A stretch of DNA of 64,000 bases from Xylophilus sp042867185 (GTDB lineage Bacteria > Pseudomonadota > Gammaproteobacteria > Burkholderiales > Burkholderiaceae_C), in NCBI GenBank assembly GCA_042867185.1, contig JBHZQV010000007.1, positions 124,001 through 188,000 on the forward strand, written 5' to 3'. A model generated the notes under the pieces. The model made no database searches. It was not told where the DNA came from and saw only the letters and a program-made list of their open reading frames with translations. Shown piece by piece: positions 20,052 to 30,228 of the stretch; position 1 is the stretch's first letter, and every line of letters starts with the position of its first letter. The translations under genes and the position numbers were made by a program.

Positions 20052-20500
20052 GAAATGTGCCAATTGAAGCCCCTGAGGGTGCGCTTCTCAACTTAATTGA
20101 AGATTTTGGTGACTTGGCATGGCGCAAGTATCAACAGCGTTTTCCGGAGGTATGGATTGATAATAAATTTCAACGTGAGGATCGTTCTGGGTACCCTCCA
20201 TTCATAAGCTTTCGTTTTGAAAACGAAGATCCTGATTTTATTGGGCGGCTTAAATCGGCGATTGAAGGATTTAATGGTGCGGTCGTTTGGGTAATGGGCG
20301 AGCACAAGCGCCATGCTTTGCCTGGAATAAATAGGATCGTTTGCCCGAAAAAATTATTGGAGATTAATGATTCGGAAATTCTGATTCCAGGGGTGTCCGC
20401 TGGGAAGTATATGGCCGAACACGAGCCTGGATTCGGTCCATTGGCTTACGATGACCTTTTGCACTTGACGGCGTACTTGCGAAATATTTTCGGCAAATAG
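20048..20500 (+). CDS. Putative immunity protein for the orphan toxin cassette
   Basis: A 150-residue cytoplasmic-looking protein starting MRNVPIEAPEGAL, with no signal peptide. Its ATG at 20048 overlaps the stop of the toxin cassette as ATGA, the same coupling seen for the cdiA/immunity pair at 17109. It is AT-rich relative to the chromosome, matching the toxin tail just upstream, which suggests the pair moved together. The family is not recognised. Immunity function is inferred solely from size, coupling and position. The longer in-frame ORF from 19979 lies inside the toxin gene and is rejected as the start. Confidence 0.75.
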   Translation: MRNVPIEAPEGALLNLIEDFGDLAWRKYQQRFPEVWIDNKFQREDRSGYPPFISFRFENEDPDFIGRLKSAIEGFNGAVVWVMGEHKRHALPGINRIVCPKKLLEINDSEILIPGVSAGKYMAEHEPGFGPLAYDDLLHLTAYLRNIFGK

Positions 20501-20600
20501 TTTGTTTTTAATTTGACGTAATACAGGACACGCAACTCCTTTAAACCCGAATCTCACCGCTCAATACTTTTCGGATAGATCAAAGCCCCCGAGAGCCCGC

Positions 20601-21281
20601 TTGAGCCGCTTCATCCGCCCCCTGCTCGGAGCCACCCTCCTTGCCCTCGTCGCCTGCACCACCAGCACCGCAGGCGTCCCGGACCGGCATTTCCTATCCG
20701 AATCGGCCTCCAGCCGTTATTCTTCGACGGCCTCTAGCTATCAATTAGATAGTAATGGCCTGAAGGGCCACTCGACGGCCTTTGCCAGCGTCTCCGGCTG
20801 CATCACTGACTGCGACATCGCCATCGCCGGCAAGAGCGTCGCCGTCGCCGAAGCACGGGAGACGGCCAGCAGCCAGAGCCAGCACCGGAACACCGGTGCT
20901 ATGGGCCATGCTCCGGCAAACCGACGCATGGCCGCAAACGGCGAATGCGGGAGCAGGAGCAGGAGCAGGAGCAGGCTTACCCATCCCACTGACCTCACTG
21001 GTACAGGCGGCTTCTGCAAGTGGTCCGGTATCCGAGCAACGAGGCCCGCGATTGCGCAGAAAGGCGCAGGACGGCGAAAGCGAAGCCGTTCGCCCGGCTC
21101 TTCGGAGCGCAGCGGATGTGCTGACGCCACCTCCTGCCGCGCGGTCGGCGTTTTCGGTGTTGCCACCGCCGGTTCCATAAGCTTGGCTGCAGCACCTCCG
21201 GCCTCCAGCTGTTCCGGCGCCGCCCGTCGCCCGCCGCCCGCCTGCCATCTGGTTACGCATCCCCCGCAATTGCAGCGATAG
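20601..21281 (+). pseudogene. Decayed third cassette: lipoprotein header plus adhesin fragment
   Basis: Starting at TTG 20601, the reading frame gives a good lipoprotein signal (LLALVAC) followed by TAGVPDRH, homologous to the header of the cassette at 18444, including the bases just upstream. Around 20815-20880 it changes into sequence closely matching cdiA at about 14229-14300 (DIAIAGKSVA...EAR.TASSQS). The frame then dissolves into Arg/Ser-rich low complexity, including four GGAGCA hexamers at 20950-20973, with no pretoxin motif, toxin tail or immunity gene. This is best read as a rearrangement remnant. A short secreted product from the intact header cannot be excluded. Confidence 0.6.
20738..20752. 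repeat. AT-rich palindrome CTATC-AATTA-GATAG
   Basis: A perfect 5-bp inverted repeat around a 5-base loop, lying inside the decayed cassette. It shares a CTAT...ATAG core with the palindromes at 45427, 50324 and 52927. Confidence 0.6.
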
Positions 21282-21353
21282 AGTGCGTCTGTTGGCAGGC
21301 GCCGCCGCGCCGCCTAAAGTGCGTCATCCCTGAAAAACTTTGAGGAGTGCCCG

Positions 21354-21968
21354 ATGGCCAAGAACGATTCCAAGAAGAGCAAGCTTCCCTTCAACCCCGG
21401 CGCGCCGATCACCGACGCACCCTCGGCGTCCGCCGGCACGGTGCCGTCGAAGGGCTCGCAGCGCGTGGCCCCGTCGTCGGGCAGCGCCGGTGCGCCGCGG
21501 ATCAACATCGGCATCGACGAGGCCGACCGCGCGGCGATCGCCGAGGGCCTGTCGCGGGTGCTGGCCGATACCTACACCCTCTACCTCACGACCCACAACT
21601 TCCACTGGAACGTGACCGGGCCGCATTTCAACTCGCTGCACGTGATGTTCATGGAGCAGTACACCGAGCTGTGGACCTCGACCGACGTGATCGCCGAGCG
21701 GATCCGCTCGCTCGGCCACTACGCGCCGGGCTCGTACGCCGAGTTCAGCAAGATCTCCACCGTGCCCGACGTGCCCCTGTCGCCCCCCAAGGCCACCGAG
21801 ATGATCCGCATCCTGGTACAGGGCCACGAGACGGTGTCGCGTATCGCCCGCGAGTTCATCCCGGTGGCCGAGGAAGCCGGCGACGATCCGACGGCCGACA
21901 TGCTGACCGCCCGTTGCGCGGTGCACGACCAGACCGCCTGGATGCTGCGTTCGCTGCTGGAAGAGTAA
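21354..21968 (+). CDS. dps: Dps-type ferritin-like DNA-protection protein
   Basis: A 204-residue cytoplasmic protein that oxidises and stores iron, protecting DNA against peroxide. The ferroxidase ligands are present with exact Dps spacing: H84, H96, D111 and E115, within FHWNVTGPHF and the later STDVIAER helix. The N-terminal 49 residues form a Lys/Ser/Pro-rich extension (KNDSKKSK...) longer than in most Dps proteins. It probably gives DNA binding, as Lys-rich tails do in other Dps members. GAGGAG lies 7 bases before the ATG. It is a single gene, with a weak hairpin terminator after it. Family assignment is firm; the tail's role is inferred. Confidence 0.93.
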   Translation: MAKNDSKKSKLPFNPGAPITDAPSASAGTVPSKGSQRVAPSSGSAGAPRINIGIDEADRAAIAEGLSRVLADTYTLYLTTHNFHWNVTGPHFNSLHVMFMEQYTELWTSTDVIAERIRSLGHYAPGSYAEFSKISTVPDVPLSPPKATEMIRILVQGHETVSRIAREFIPVAEEAGDDPTADMLTARCAVHDQTAWMLRSLLEE

Positions 21969-22060
21969 GCCGTACCCTGCCGATCGGCCCTCGCCGGCCG
22001 GTTTGGAGACACGGCAGGTTGGCTGCGATGTCGTATTTTTGTACTTTTCATCACAATTTT

Positions 22061-22074
22061 TGACCATTCGGTCA
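22061..22074. promoter_or_regulatory. Inverted repeat TGACC-attc-GGTCA, possible repressor operator
   Basis: A perfect 5-bp inverted repeat separated by four bases, in the dps-ubiA gap and flanked by AT-rich sequence (TTTTTGTACTTTTCATCACAATTTT). The form resembles operators of TetR-family regulators. No such regulator is encoded in this window. Confidence 0.35.
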
Positions 22075-22087
22075 GTGTGATCCGATC

Positions 22088-22112
22088 AACGGCTCCTCAG
22101 GGGGCCGTTTTG
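22088..22112 (+). terminator. Weak intrinsic terminator candidate
   Basis: Hairpin AACGGC...GCCGTT with a further C/G extension, followed by a short T run (TTTT). It lies about 120 bases after dps and 80 before ubiA. The U-tract is short, so function is uncertain. Confidence 0.35.
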
Positions 22113-22191
22113 CGTCGCGTTTGCGTTTGGACGGGGCACAATCCTGGGGCCGCTGCATCCCGTTCGCGGATGCGATCTCGCCGCCCCCTCC

Positions 22192-23163
22192 ATGACTTCC
22201 CTGCTTTTGCTGACGCGCGCCATGCCCGGCCGCTTGCCGCTGTATCTCGATCTGGTCCGTTGGAACCGCCCGGCGGGCTGGTTGCTGCTGCTGTGGCCCA
22301 CGCTGGCCGCCCTCTGGGTGGCCTCGGCAGGATTTCCCGGATGGCACCTGCTGGCCGTTTTCACCGCGGGCACGGTACTGATGCGCAGCGCAGGTTGCTG
22401 CGTCAACGATGTGGCCGACCGCCATTTCGACCGCCATGTCAAACGCACCGCCCAGCGGCCGGTGACCCGGGGGGCGGTCTCGGTGCGCGAAGCCCTGATC
22501 CTAGCGGCGGTGCTGGCGCTGGCGGCTTTCGTGCTCGTGCTGACGACCAATGCCTCGACGGTGATCTGGTCCTTCGCCGCGCTGGCGATCACCGTGGCCT
22601 ATCCCTATGCCAAGCGCCATGTGGCGATGCCGCAGGCGGTGCTGGGCCTGGCCTTCAGTGCCGGCATTCCGATGGCCTTCACCGCGGTGCAGGGCGGCGA
22701 ATCCTGGATCTACACCGCGGTGCTGGGCGCCGACAGCTGGCTGCTGGCCGCCATCGAAGGCGGCGTGCCGGGCGTGGCCTGGTGGCTGCTGCTGGGCAAC
22801 CTGTTCTGGGTGCTGGCCTACGACACCGAGTACGCGATGGTCGACCGCGACGACGACCTGCGCATCGGCATGAAGACCTCGGCGATCACGCTCGGCCGTT
22901 TCGACGTCCCGGCGGTCGTGGTGTTCTACCTGCTCTTCCTGGCGATCTGGACGATGGCGCTGCGGCCCTACCGGCTGGGGCCGGCGTTCGACGTGGCGCT
23001 GGCGGTCGCGGTGGTGCAGGTGTTCTGGCACTGGACGATGATCCGACGCCGTACCCGCGAAGGGTGCTTTCGCGCATTCCGCGTGAACCACTGGCTGGGC
23101 TTCACCATGTTCGCCGGGGTGGCGGCGGGCTTCGCGTTCCGCACCGTCTGCCGGCTGGGTTGA
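22192..23163 (+). CDS. ubiA: 4-hydroxybenzoate polyprenyltransferase (UbiA)
   Basis: A 323-residue inner-membrane enzyme that attaches the polyprenyl chain to 4-hydroxybenzoate, the first membrane step of ubiquinone synthesis. Both Asp-rich, Mg-pyrophosphate-binding motifs are present: NDVADRHFD at residues 72-80 and YDTEYAMVDRDDD near 205-217. These are separated by multiple hydrophobic helices, as in the family. Length is slightly above the E. coli enzyme because of an 11-residue leader; an internal Met at residue 11 is an alternative start. It is a single gene transcribed away from the leftward proC. Confidence 0.95.
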   Translation: MTSLLLLTRAMPGRLPLYLDLVRWNRPAGWLLLLWPTLAALWVASAGFPGWHLLAVFTAGTVLMRSAGCCVNDVADRHFDRHVKRTAQRPVTRGAVSVREALILAAVLALAAFVLVLTTNASTVIWSFAALAITVAYPYAKRHVAMPQAVLGLAFSAGIPMAFTAVQGGESWIYTAVLGADSWLLAAIEGGVPGVAWWLLLGNLFWVLAYDTEYAMVDRDDDLRIGMKTSAITLGRFDVPAVVVFYLLFLAIWTMALRPYRLGPAFDVALAVAVVQVFWHWTMIRRRTREGCFRAFRVNHWLGFTMFAGVAAGFAFRTVCRLG

Positions 23164-23274
23164 CACGGCCCGGGCGATAGGCCGCCGCTGCCGGCCGAAG
23201 CCCTGTCCGCGGCAGTGGCGGACGGCAGCAGTCGCCACTGCACCGTAGTGGCACCCTCTGGCACCCTCCTTGCC

Positions 23275-24120
<846 letters not shown>

Positions 24121-24206
24121 GGTGGTGGTGCGGGTTGGGCTGAGAACATGGTCGAAGGGGAGGGCGGCATTGTCGCGCGGGTGAGGGACGCAAACCGCCG
24201 CCCAAC

Positions 24207-25700
24207 CTACCGCAGCGTCGTCTGCCGCACCGCGTGCTCCCACTGCCGCATCCGCTCCCCGGCCTGGTCGCGGCTCCACTGCGGCTCGAAGCGTTTCTCG
24301 ACCCGCCACAGCGCCGACAGTTCGGCAGTGCTGCCGAACACACCGCTCGACAGGCCCGCCAGGTAGGCCGCGCCGAGGGCGGTCGTCTCCACCACCGCCG
24401 GACGTACCACCGGGATGCCCAGCAGGTCGGCCTGGAACTGCATCAGCAGGTCGTTGACGCAGGCGCCGCCGTCCACCCGCAGTTCCTGCACGGCTGTGAC
24501 GCCGGCCTGGGCGGCGTCGCGCTGCATCGCCTGCAGCAACGCGGCGCTCTGGAAGGCGATGCTCTCCAGCGCGGCGCGGGCGATGTGGGCCATGGTGGTG
24601 CCGCGGGTCAGGCCGGTGATGGTGCCGCGGGCGTCGGGCTGCCAGTAAGGGGCGCCCAGGCCGGTGAAGGCGGGGACCAGCACCACGCCGCCGGCATCGG
24701 GCACGCTCTCGGCCAGGGCCTGCACCTCGCTGCTGGAGTCGATCGCCTGCAGGCCGTCGCGCAGCCACTGCACCACCGCGCCGCCGACGAAGACGCTGCC
24801 TTCCAGCGCGTACTCGGTCTGCTGCGACGGCTGGGCCGCACTGGTAGTGACCAGGCCGTTCCGCGAGGTCTGGAACGCGGTGCCGGTGTGCATCAGCAAA
24901 AAGCAGCCGGTGCCGTAGGTGTTCTTGGCCATGCCGGGCGAAAAGCAGGCCTGGCCGAAGGTGGCGGCCTGCTGGTCGCCGGCCACGCCGCCGATCGGGA
25001 TCGTGTGGCCCAGCAGGTCGGCCCGCACGTCGCCGAAGTGGGCGCTCGAGGGCAGCACCTCGGGCATCAGGGCGCGGGGAATGTCGAGCGCGGCCAGCAG
25101 CTCGTCGTCCCAGGCGTTGCGGTGCACGTCGAACAGCATGGTGCGCGAGGCGTTGCTCACGTCGCTCACATGGCGCCGGCCACCGGTCAGCTGCCAGATG
25201 AGCCAGCTGTCGACGGTGCCGAAGGCCAGCTCGCCGCGCGTGGCCTGCTCCCGGGCTCCCGGCACGTGGTCGAGGATCCACTTGAGCTTGGTGCCGGAAA
25301 AATACGCGTCGATCCGCAGGCCGGTTTTGTGCTGGATCTTGTCGGTCCAGCCGCCTTCGCGCAGCCAGGCGCATTCGGGCTCGGCCCGCCGGTCCTGCCA
25401 GACGATGGCGCGGTGGATCGGGCGGCCGGTCGTGCGGTTCCAGACCAGGGTGGTCTCGCGCTGGTTGGTGATGCCGACCGAGCGGATGTCGCCGGCCGTG
25501 ATGCCCGCGTTCTGCAAGGCTTCGCGGGCGGTGGCCAGCTGGGTCTGCCAGATCTCGTCGGGCGCGTGCTCCACCCAGCCGGGCTGCGGATAGTGCTGGG
25601 GCAGCTCGCGCTGGGCCTGCGCCACGATGTGCCCGTGGCCGTCGAACACGATGCTGCGGGAGCTGGAGGTGCCCTGGTCGAGCGCGAGGAGGTACGTCAT
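24207..25700 (-). CDS. glpK: Glycerol kinase
   Basis: A 497-residue FGGY-family kinase converting glycerol plus ATP to glycerol-3-phosphate. The N-terminal LALDQGTSSSRSIVFD phosphate motif, GITNQRET, the substrate region WQDRR and the C-terminal LRVDGGACVNDLLMQFQADLLGIPV are all present, with normal length for GlpK. It lies 49 bases after glpR on the same strand, opposite a glycerol-3-phosphate ABC transporter and glpD. Together these form a full route from glycerol or glycerol-3-phosphate to dihydroxyacetone phosphate. No strong Shine-Dalgarno is seen before ATG 25700. Confidence 0.96.
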   Translation of the reverse strand: MTYLLALDQGTSSSRSIVFDGHGHIVAQAQRELPQHYPQPGWVEHAPDEIWQTQLATAREALQNAGITAGDIRSVGITNQRETTLVWNRTTGRPIHRAIVWQDRRAEPECAWLREGGWTDKIQHKTGLRIDAYFSGTKLKWILDHVPGAREQATRGELAFGTVDSWLIWQLTGGRRHVSDVSNASRTMLFDVHRNAWDDELLAALDIPRALMPEVLPSSAHFGDVRADLLGHTIPIGGVAGDQQAATFGQACFSPGMAKNTYGTGCFLLMHTGTAFQTSRNGLVTTSAAQPSQQTEYALEGSVFVGGAVVQWLRDGLQAIDSSSEVQALAESVPDAGGVVLVPAFTGLGAPYWQPDARGTITGLTRGTTMAHIARAALESIAFQSAALLQAMQRDAAQAGVTAVQELRVDGGACVNDLLMQFQADLLGIPVVRPAVVETTALGAAYLAGLSSGVFGSTAELSALWRVEKRFEPQWSRDQAGERMRQWEHAVRQTTLR

Positions 25701-25749
25701 GGAGCGGTAGTGTCTGCGGTGGCGCGCATGGTAGGCGCAACGCCGCGGT

Positions 25750-26598
25750 TCAAGGGCCGGGTTTTTCTTCAGCCGCCACGGCGGGGAGCCTGCCGCGCCG
25801 GTCGGCCGCCGTCGCTGCCCGCGCCGGGTGCAGGGACTCGGGAAGCGTCAGCTCGACGTTGGCCTCGGCCAGCAGGGACGGGAACGGCGCGGGCGGCGGC
25901 ACGTCGGTGAACAGCCGGTCGATCTGCGCCAGCTTGGCCACCTCGACCATCGCCGGGCGGTTGAACTTGCTCGCATCGGCGGCCAGCCACACCTCGCGCG
26001 AGTGGGCGATGATGGTCTGGGCCACCTTCACCTCGCGGTAGTCGAAGTCGCGCAGCGTGCCGTCGGCCTCGATGCCCGAGATGCCGATCACCGCGATGTC
26101 GACCTTGAACTGGCGGATGAAATCGACCGCCGCCTCGCCCACGATGCCCAGGTCGCGCGCCCGCACCGCGCCGCCGGCCACGATCACCTCGCAATCCGCA
26201 TTGGCGCTCAGGATGGTGGCGACATGCAGGTTGTTGGTCAGCACCCGCAGGCCGCGGTGGTGCAGCAGCGCCTTGGCGATCGCCTCGGTGGTGGTGCCGA
26301 TGTTGAGGATCAGCGAGCAGCCGTCGGGCACCTGGGCGGCGACCGCCTGGGCGATGCGGGTCTTGCCGTCGGCGTGCAGCGCCTCGCGCTGGCGGTGGGC
26401 GATGTTCTCGGTGGTGGAGCCGGGCACCCGCACCCCGCCGTGGAAGCGGGTGAGCATGTGCGCCTCGGCCAGCCGCTGGGTGTCGCGCCGCACCGTCTGC
26501 AGCGTCACGCCCAGCATGTCGGCCAGTTGCTCCACGGTCATGGAGCCGCGGGCGCGCACGGCGTCCAGCAGGCTGATCTGGCGGGGCTTGAGGTTCAC
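25750..26598 (-). CDS. glpR: DeoR-family glycerol regulon repressor
   Basis: A 282-residue repressor. An N-terminal DeoR winged helix (ISLLDAVRARGSMTVEQLADML...QTVRRD, about residues 7-50) is followed by a DeoRC sugar-phosphate sensor domain with LNIGTTTEAIA and the terminal DxSKF-like ADASKFNR. About 25 extra residues follow at the C-terminus (ATAADRRGRL...). GTG at 26598 is chosen because the product then begins NLKPRQISLLDAV, as in other GlpR proteins; the in-frame ATG further upstream adds a non-homologous stretch. Three AAACGAA boxes lie 27-60 bases upstream, suggesting autoregulation and control of the divergent transporter operon, presumably relieved by glycerol-3-phosphate. Confidence 0.9.
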   Translation of the reverse strand: MNLKPRQISLLDAVRARGSMTVEQLADMLGVTLQTVRRDTQRLAEAHMLTRFHGGVRVPGSTTENIAHRQREALHADGKTRIAQAVAAQVPDGCSLILNIGTTTEAIAKALLHHRGLRVLTNNLHVATILSANADCEVIVAGGAVRARDLGIVGEAAVDFIRQFKVDIAVIGISGIEADGTLRDFDYREVKVAQTIIAHSREVWLAADASKFNRPAMVEVAKLAQIDRLFTDVPPPAPFPSLLAEANVELTLPESLHPARAATAADRRGRLPAVAAEEKPGP

Positions 26599-26624
26599 GT
26601 GGTCGCTGTCGGCTATTCGGTTGG

Positions 26625-26658
26625 AAACGAAAGCGACTTTAAAACGAACATAAACGAA
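26625..26658. promoter_or_regulatory. Three AAACGAA boxes, candidate GlpR operators
   Basis: AAACGAA occurs at 26625-26631, 26642-26648 and 26652-26658, i.e. start-to-start spacings of 17 and 10. The boxes sit between the divergent glpR and glpS genes, close to the glpR start. Similar A-rich CGAA half-sites are described for DeoR-type glycerol repressors. Assignment to this GlpR is inferred from position. Confidence 0.5.
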
Positions 26659-26840
26659 GCGCCTGCGGGTTAACACTAAGCAATTTCGATCAGAAAAGAA
26701 CAAAAATCGCGGCCAATCAAACAAAAGCGGCCCACCGGAGGCCGCGAAGGACCGATGCACATGCGAACGTTCGAGGCCGCCGGCGCCCCGCAGGCATGCC
26801 GCCGTACTGCCCGTACCGCCTCCACGACCGGGGGTGGCCT

Positions 26841-27920
26841 GTGCGACTGAACCTGCGAGGAATCGACAAGACCGTCGGCGCCGAGACCTGGCTGCGCGGC
26901 ATCTCGCTGGCGCCCGCGCCCGGCGCGGTGACGGTGCTGCTGGGCGCCACCCAGGCCGGCAAGACCAGCCTGATGCGCATCATGGCCGGCCTCGACGTGC
27001 CCACCCGCGGCACGGTCGAAGTGGATGGCCAGGACGTCACCGGCATGCCGGTGCGCGACCGCAACGTGGCGATGGTCTACCAGCAGTTCATCAACTACCC
27101 GTCGATGACGGTCTACGACAACATCGCCTCGCCGCTCAAGCTGCGCGGCGACAAGAACATCGCCGCGCAGGTGCAGGCCCTGGCCGACCGGCTGCACATC
27201 GCCCAGTTCCTGAAGCGCCTGCCGGCCGAACTCTCCGGCGGCCAGCAGCAGCGGGTGGCGCTGGCCCGGGCGCTGGCCAAGGGCGCGCCGCTGATGCTGC
27301 TCGACGAGCCGCTGGTCAACCTGGATTACAAGCTGCGCGAAGGCCTGCGCGACGAGCTGGCCCAGCTGTTCGCGGTGGGCGATTCCACCGTCGTCTACGC
27401 CACCACCGAGCCGGCCGAGGCGCTGCTGCTGGGCGGCTACACCGCGGTGATGGAAGCGGGCGAGGTGCTGCAGTACGGCCCCACCGCCGAGGTGTTCCAT
27501 GCGCCCGCCTCGCTGCGGGTGGCGCGCGCCTTCAGCGACCCGCCGCTCAACCTGCTGGCCGGCACCGTGGCCGACGGCCGGGTGCGCTGCACCGGCGGCG
27601 TGGAGATCGCGCTGCCCGCCGGCACGCCGCTGGCGGCCGGTACCGCGCTGAGCGTGGGCGTGCGCGCCAGCGCGCTGCGCACCGCGGCTCGGCCGGGCGA
27701 CATCGCGCTGCCGGGCCGGGTGGAGCTGGCCGAGATGTCGGGCTCCGACACCTTCGTGCACGTCTCCACCGCCGCCGGCGAGCTGGTGGCCCAGCTCACC
27801 GGCGTGCACCGCTTCGCGCTGGGCGCTTCGGTCACGCTGTATTTGTCGCCCGAGCGCGCCTACCTGTTCGACACCGCGGGCGCCCTGCTGGCCGCACCGC
27901 GCCGGGGAGCCTGGGAATGA
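26841..27920 (+). CDS. glpS: Glycerol ABC transporter ATP-binding subunit GlpS
   Basis: A 359-residue ABC ATPase of the MalK/UgpC-like group. It has Walker A GATQAGKTS, Q-loop VYQQFINYPSMTVYDN, signature LSGGQQQRVALARAL, Walker B LMLLDEPLVNLD, and a C-terminal TOBE-like domain. The switch region has T-E instead of H (YATTEPAEA), so the catalytic His is not obvious. In the rhizobial GlpSTPQUV system such degenerate subunits pair as GlpS/GlpT heterodimers. GTG at 26841 follows a G-rich run and gives the family N-terminus RLNLRGIDK. It is the first gene of the rightward operon. Confidence 0.9.
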   Translation: MRLNLRGIDKTVGAETWLRGISLAPAPGAVTVLLGATQAGKTSLMRIMAGLDVPTRGTVEVDGQDVTGMPVRDRNVAMVYQQFINYPSMTVYDNIASPLKLRGDKNIAAQVQALADRLHIAQFLKRLPAELSGGQQQRVALARALAKGAPLMLLDEPLVNLDYKLREGLRDELAQLFAVGDSTVVYATTEPAEALLLGGYTAVMEAGEVLQYGPTAEVFHAPASLRVARAFSDPPLNLLAGTVADGRVRCTGGVEIALPAGTPLAAGTALSVGVRASALRTAARPGDIALPGRVELAEMSGSDTFVHVSTAAGELVAQLTGVHRFALGASVTLYLSPERAYLFDTAGALLAAPRRGAWE

Positions 27921-28069
27921 AGCTCTCCCCCAGTCTGCGCGCACTGCGTGTTGCTTCGCCAACCCCCTCACCGGGGGCACCACCAGTGGCCCGGCAAAGC
28001 CGGTTCCACGGTGGTCCTGGAGTGGTCGCGCCTGTTTCAAACGGCTGCGGACATGCGGCAATCGGGTGA
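27917..28069 (+). other. 50-codon bridging ORF between glpS and glpT
   Basis: It begins with an ATGA overlap on the glpS stop and ends 9 bases before the glpT ATG. It is read across the intergenic repeat at 27926-28009, so its peptide is unlikely to be functional. It could carry ribosomes through the gap and couple glpS and glpT translation. Confidence 0.25.
27926..28009 (+). repeat. Dispersed intergenic repeat, copy A
   Basis: The text CCCCCAG-CTGCGC-ACTGCGTGT-CTTCGCCAACCCCCT-CCGGGGGC matches the reverse complement of 63300-63356 closely. It continues with CCGGCAAAGCCGG, itself an inverted repeat. Related copies lie at 60760-60842 and 61735-61852. Confidence 0.65.
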
Positions 28070-28078
28070 AAAACTGAC

Positions 28079-29142
<1,064 letters not shown>

Positions 29143-29146
<4 letters not shown>

Positions 29147-29208
29147 ACGTCCACCCGTTCTCGCAAGACGTTCGCGCCGCAGTGCGCGGCACGAAGGTTC
29201 ATCCATGA
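29143..29208 (+). other. Mini-ORF 1 (21 codons) between glpT and glpP
   Basis: ATG at 29143 overlaps the glpT stop as ATGA. The peptide begins MNVHPFSQDV and its TGA overlaps the ATG of mini-ORF 2. It probably acts as a translational relay, not as a functional peptide. Confidence 0.3.
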
Positions 29209-29266
29209 ACGTCGCCCGGCCGCCCGAAGGCGTTCGCACCGCAGTGCGCAGCACGAAGGTCCATCC
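29143..29266 (+). repeat. 62-bp tandem duplication containing start codons
   Basis: Two imperfect copies, 29143-29204 and 29205-29266. Each begins ATGAACGTC and contains GTTCGC-CCGCAGTGCGC-GCACGAAGGT-CATCC; the next ATG at 29267 is the glpP start. The duplication multiplies the translation-start region between glpT and glpP. Confidence 0.8.

Positions 29267-29270
<4 letters not shown>
29205..29270 (+). other. Mini-ORF 2 (21 codons) between glpT and glpP
   Basis: A paralogous peptide (MNVARPPEGV...RSTKVHP) whose TGA overlaps the glpP ATG at 29267. GAAGG precedes the overlap at a workable distance in both copies of the duplication. Confidence 0.3.
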
Positions 29271-30153
<883 letters not shown>

Positions 30154-30157
<4 letters not shown>

Positions 30158-30228
30158 GCGCCGAAAAGGCCCCGGGCCGGCGCCTCACAAAGGTCACCAG
30201 CTACGAAAAGGATAGCAACCATGTCTGA
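30154..30228 (+). other. Mini-ORF 3 (24 codons) bridging glpP and glpQ
   Basis: ATG at 30154 overlaps the glpP stop as ATGA, and its own TGA lies 5 bases inside glpQ, giving an 8-base overlap. The peptide begins MSAEKAPGRR. This is the third such bridge in the operon and probably couples translation. Confidence 0.3.

Noticed and set aside
21324..22067. Minus-strand ORF opposite dps
   Set aside because: It is antisense to a well-supported Dps gene, with His/Gly/Arg-rich composition and no motifs.
24234..25910. Long plus-strand ORF opposite glpK
   Set aside because: Shadow of the glycerol kinase gene; no recognisable domain.
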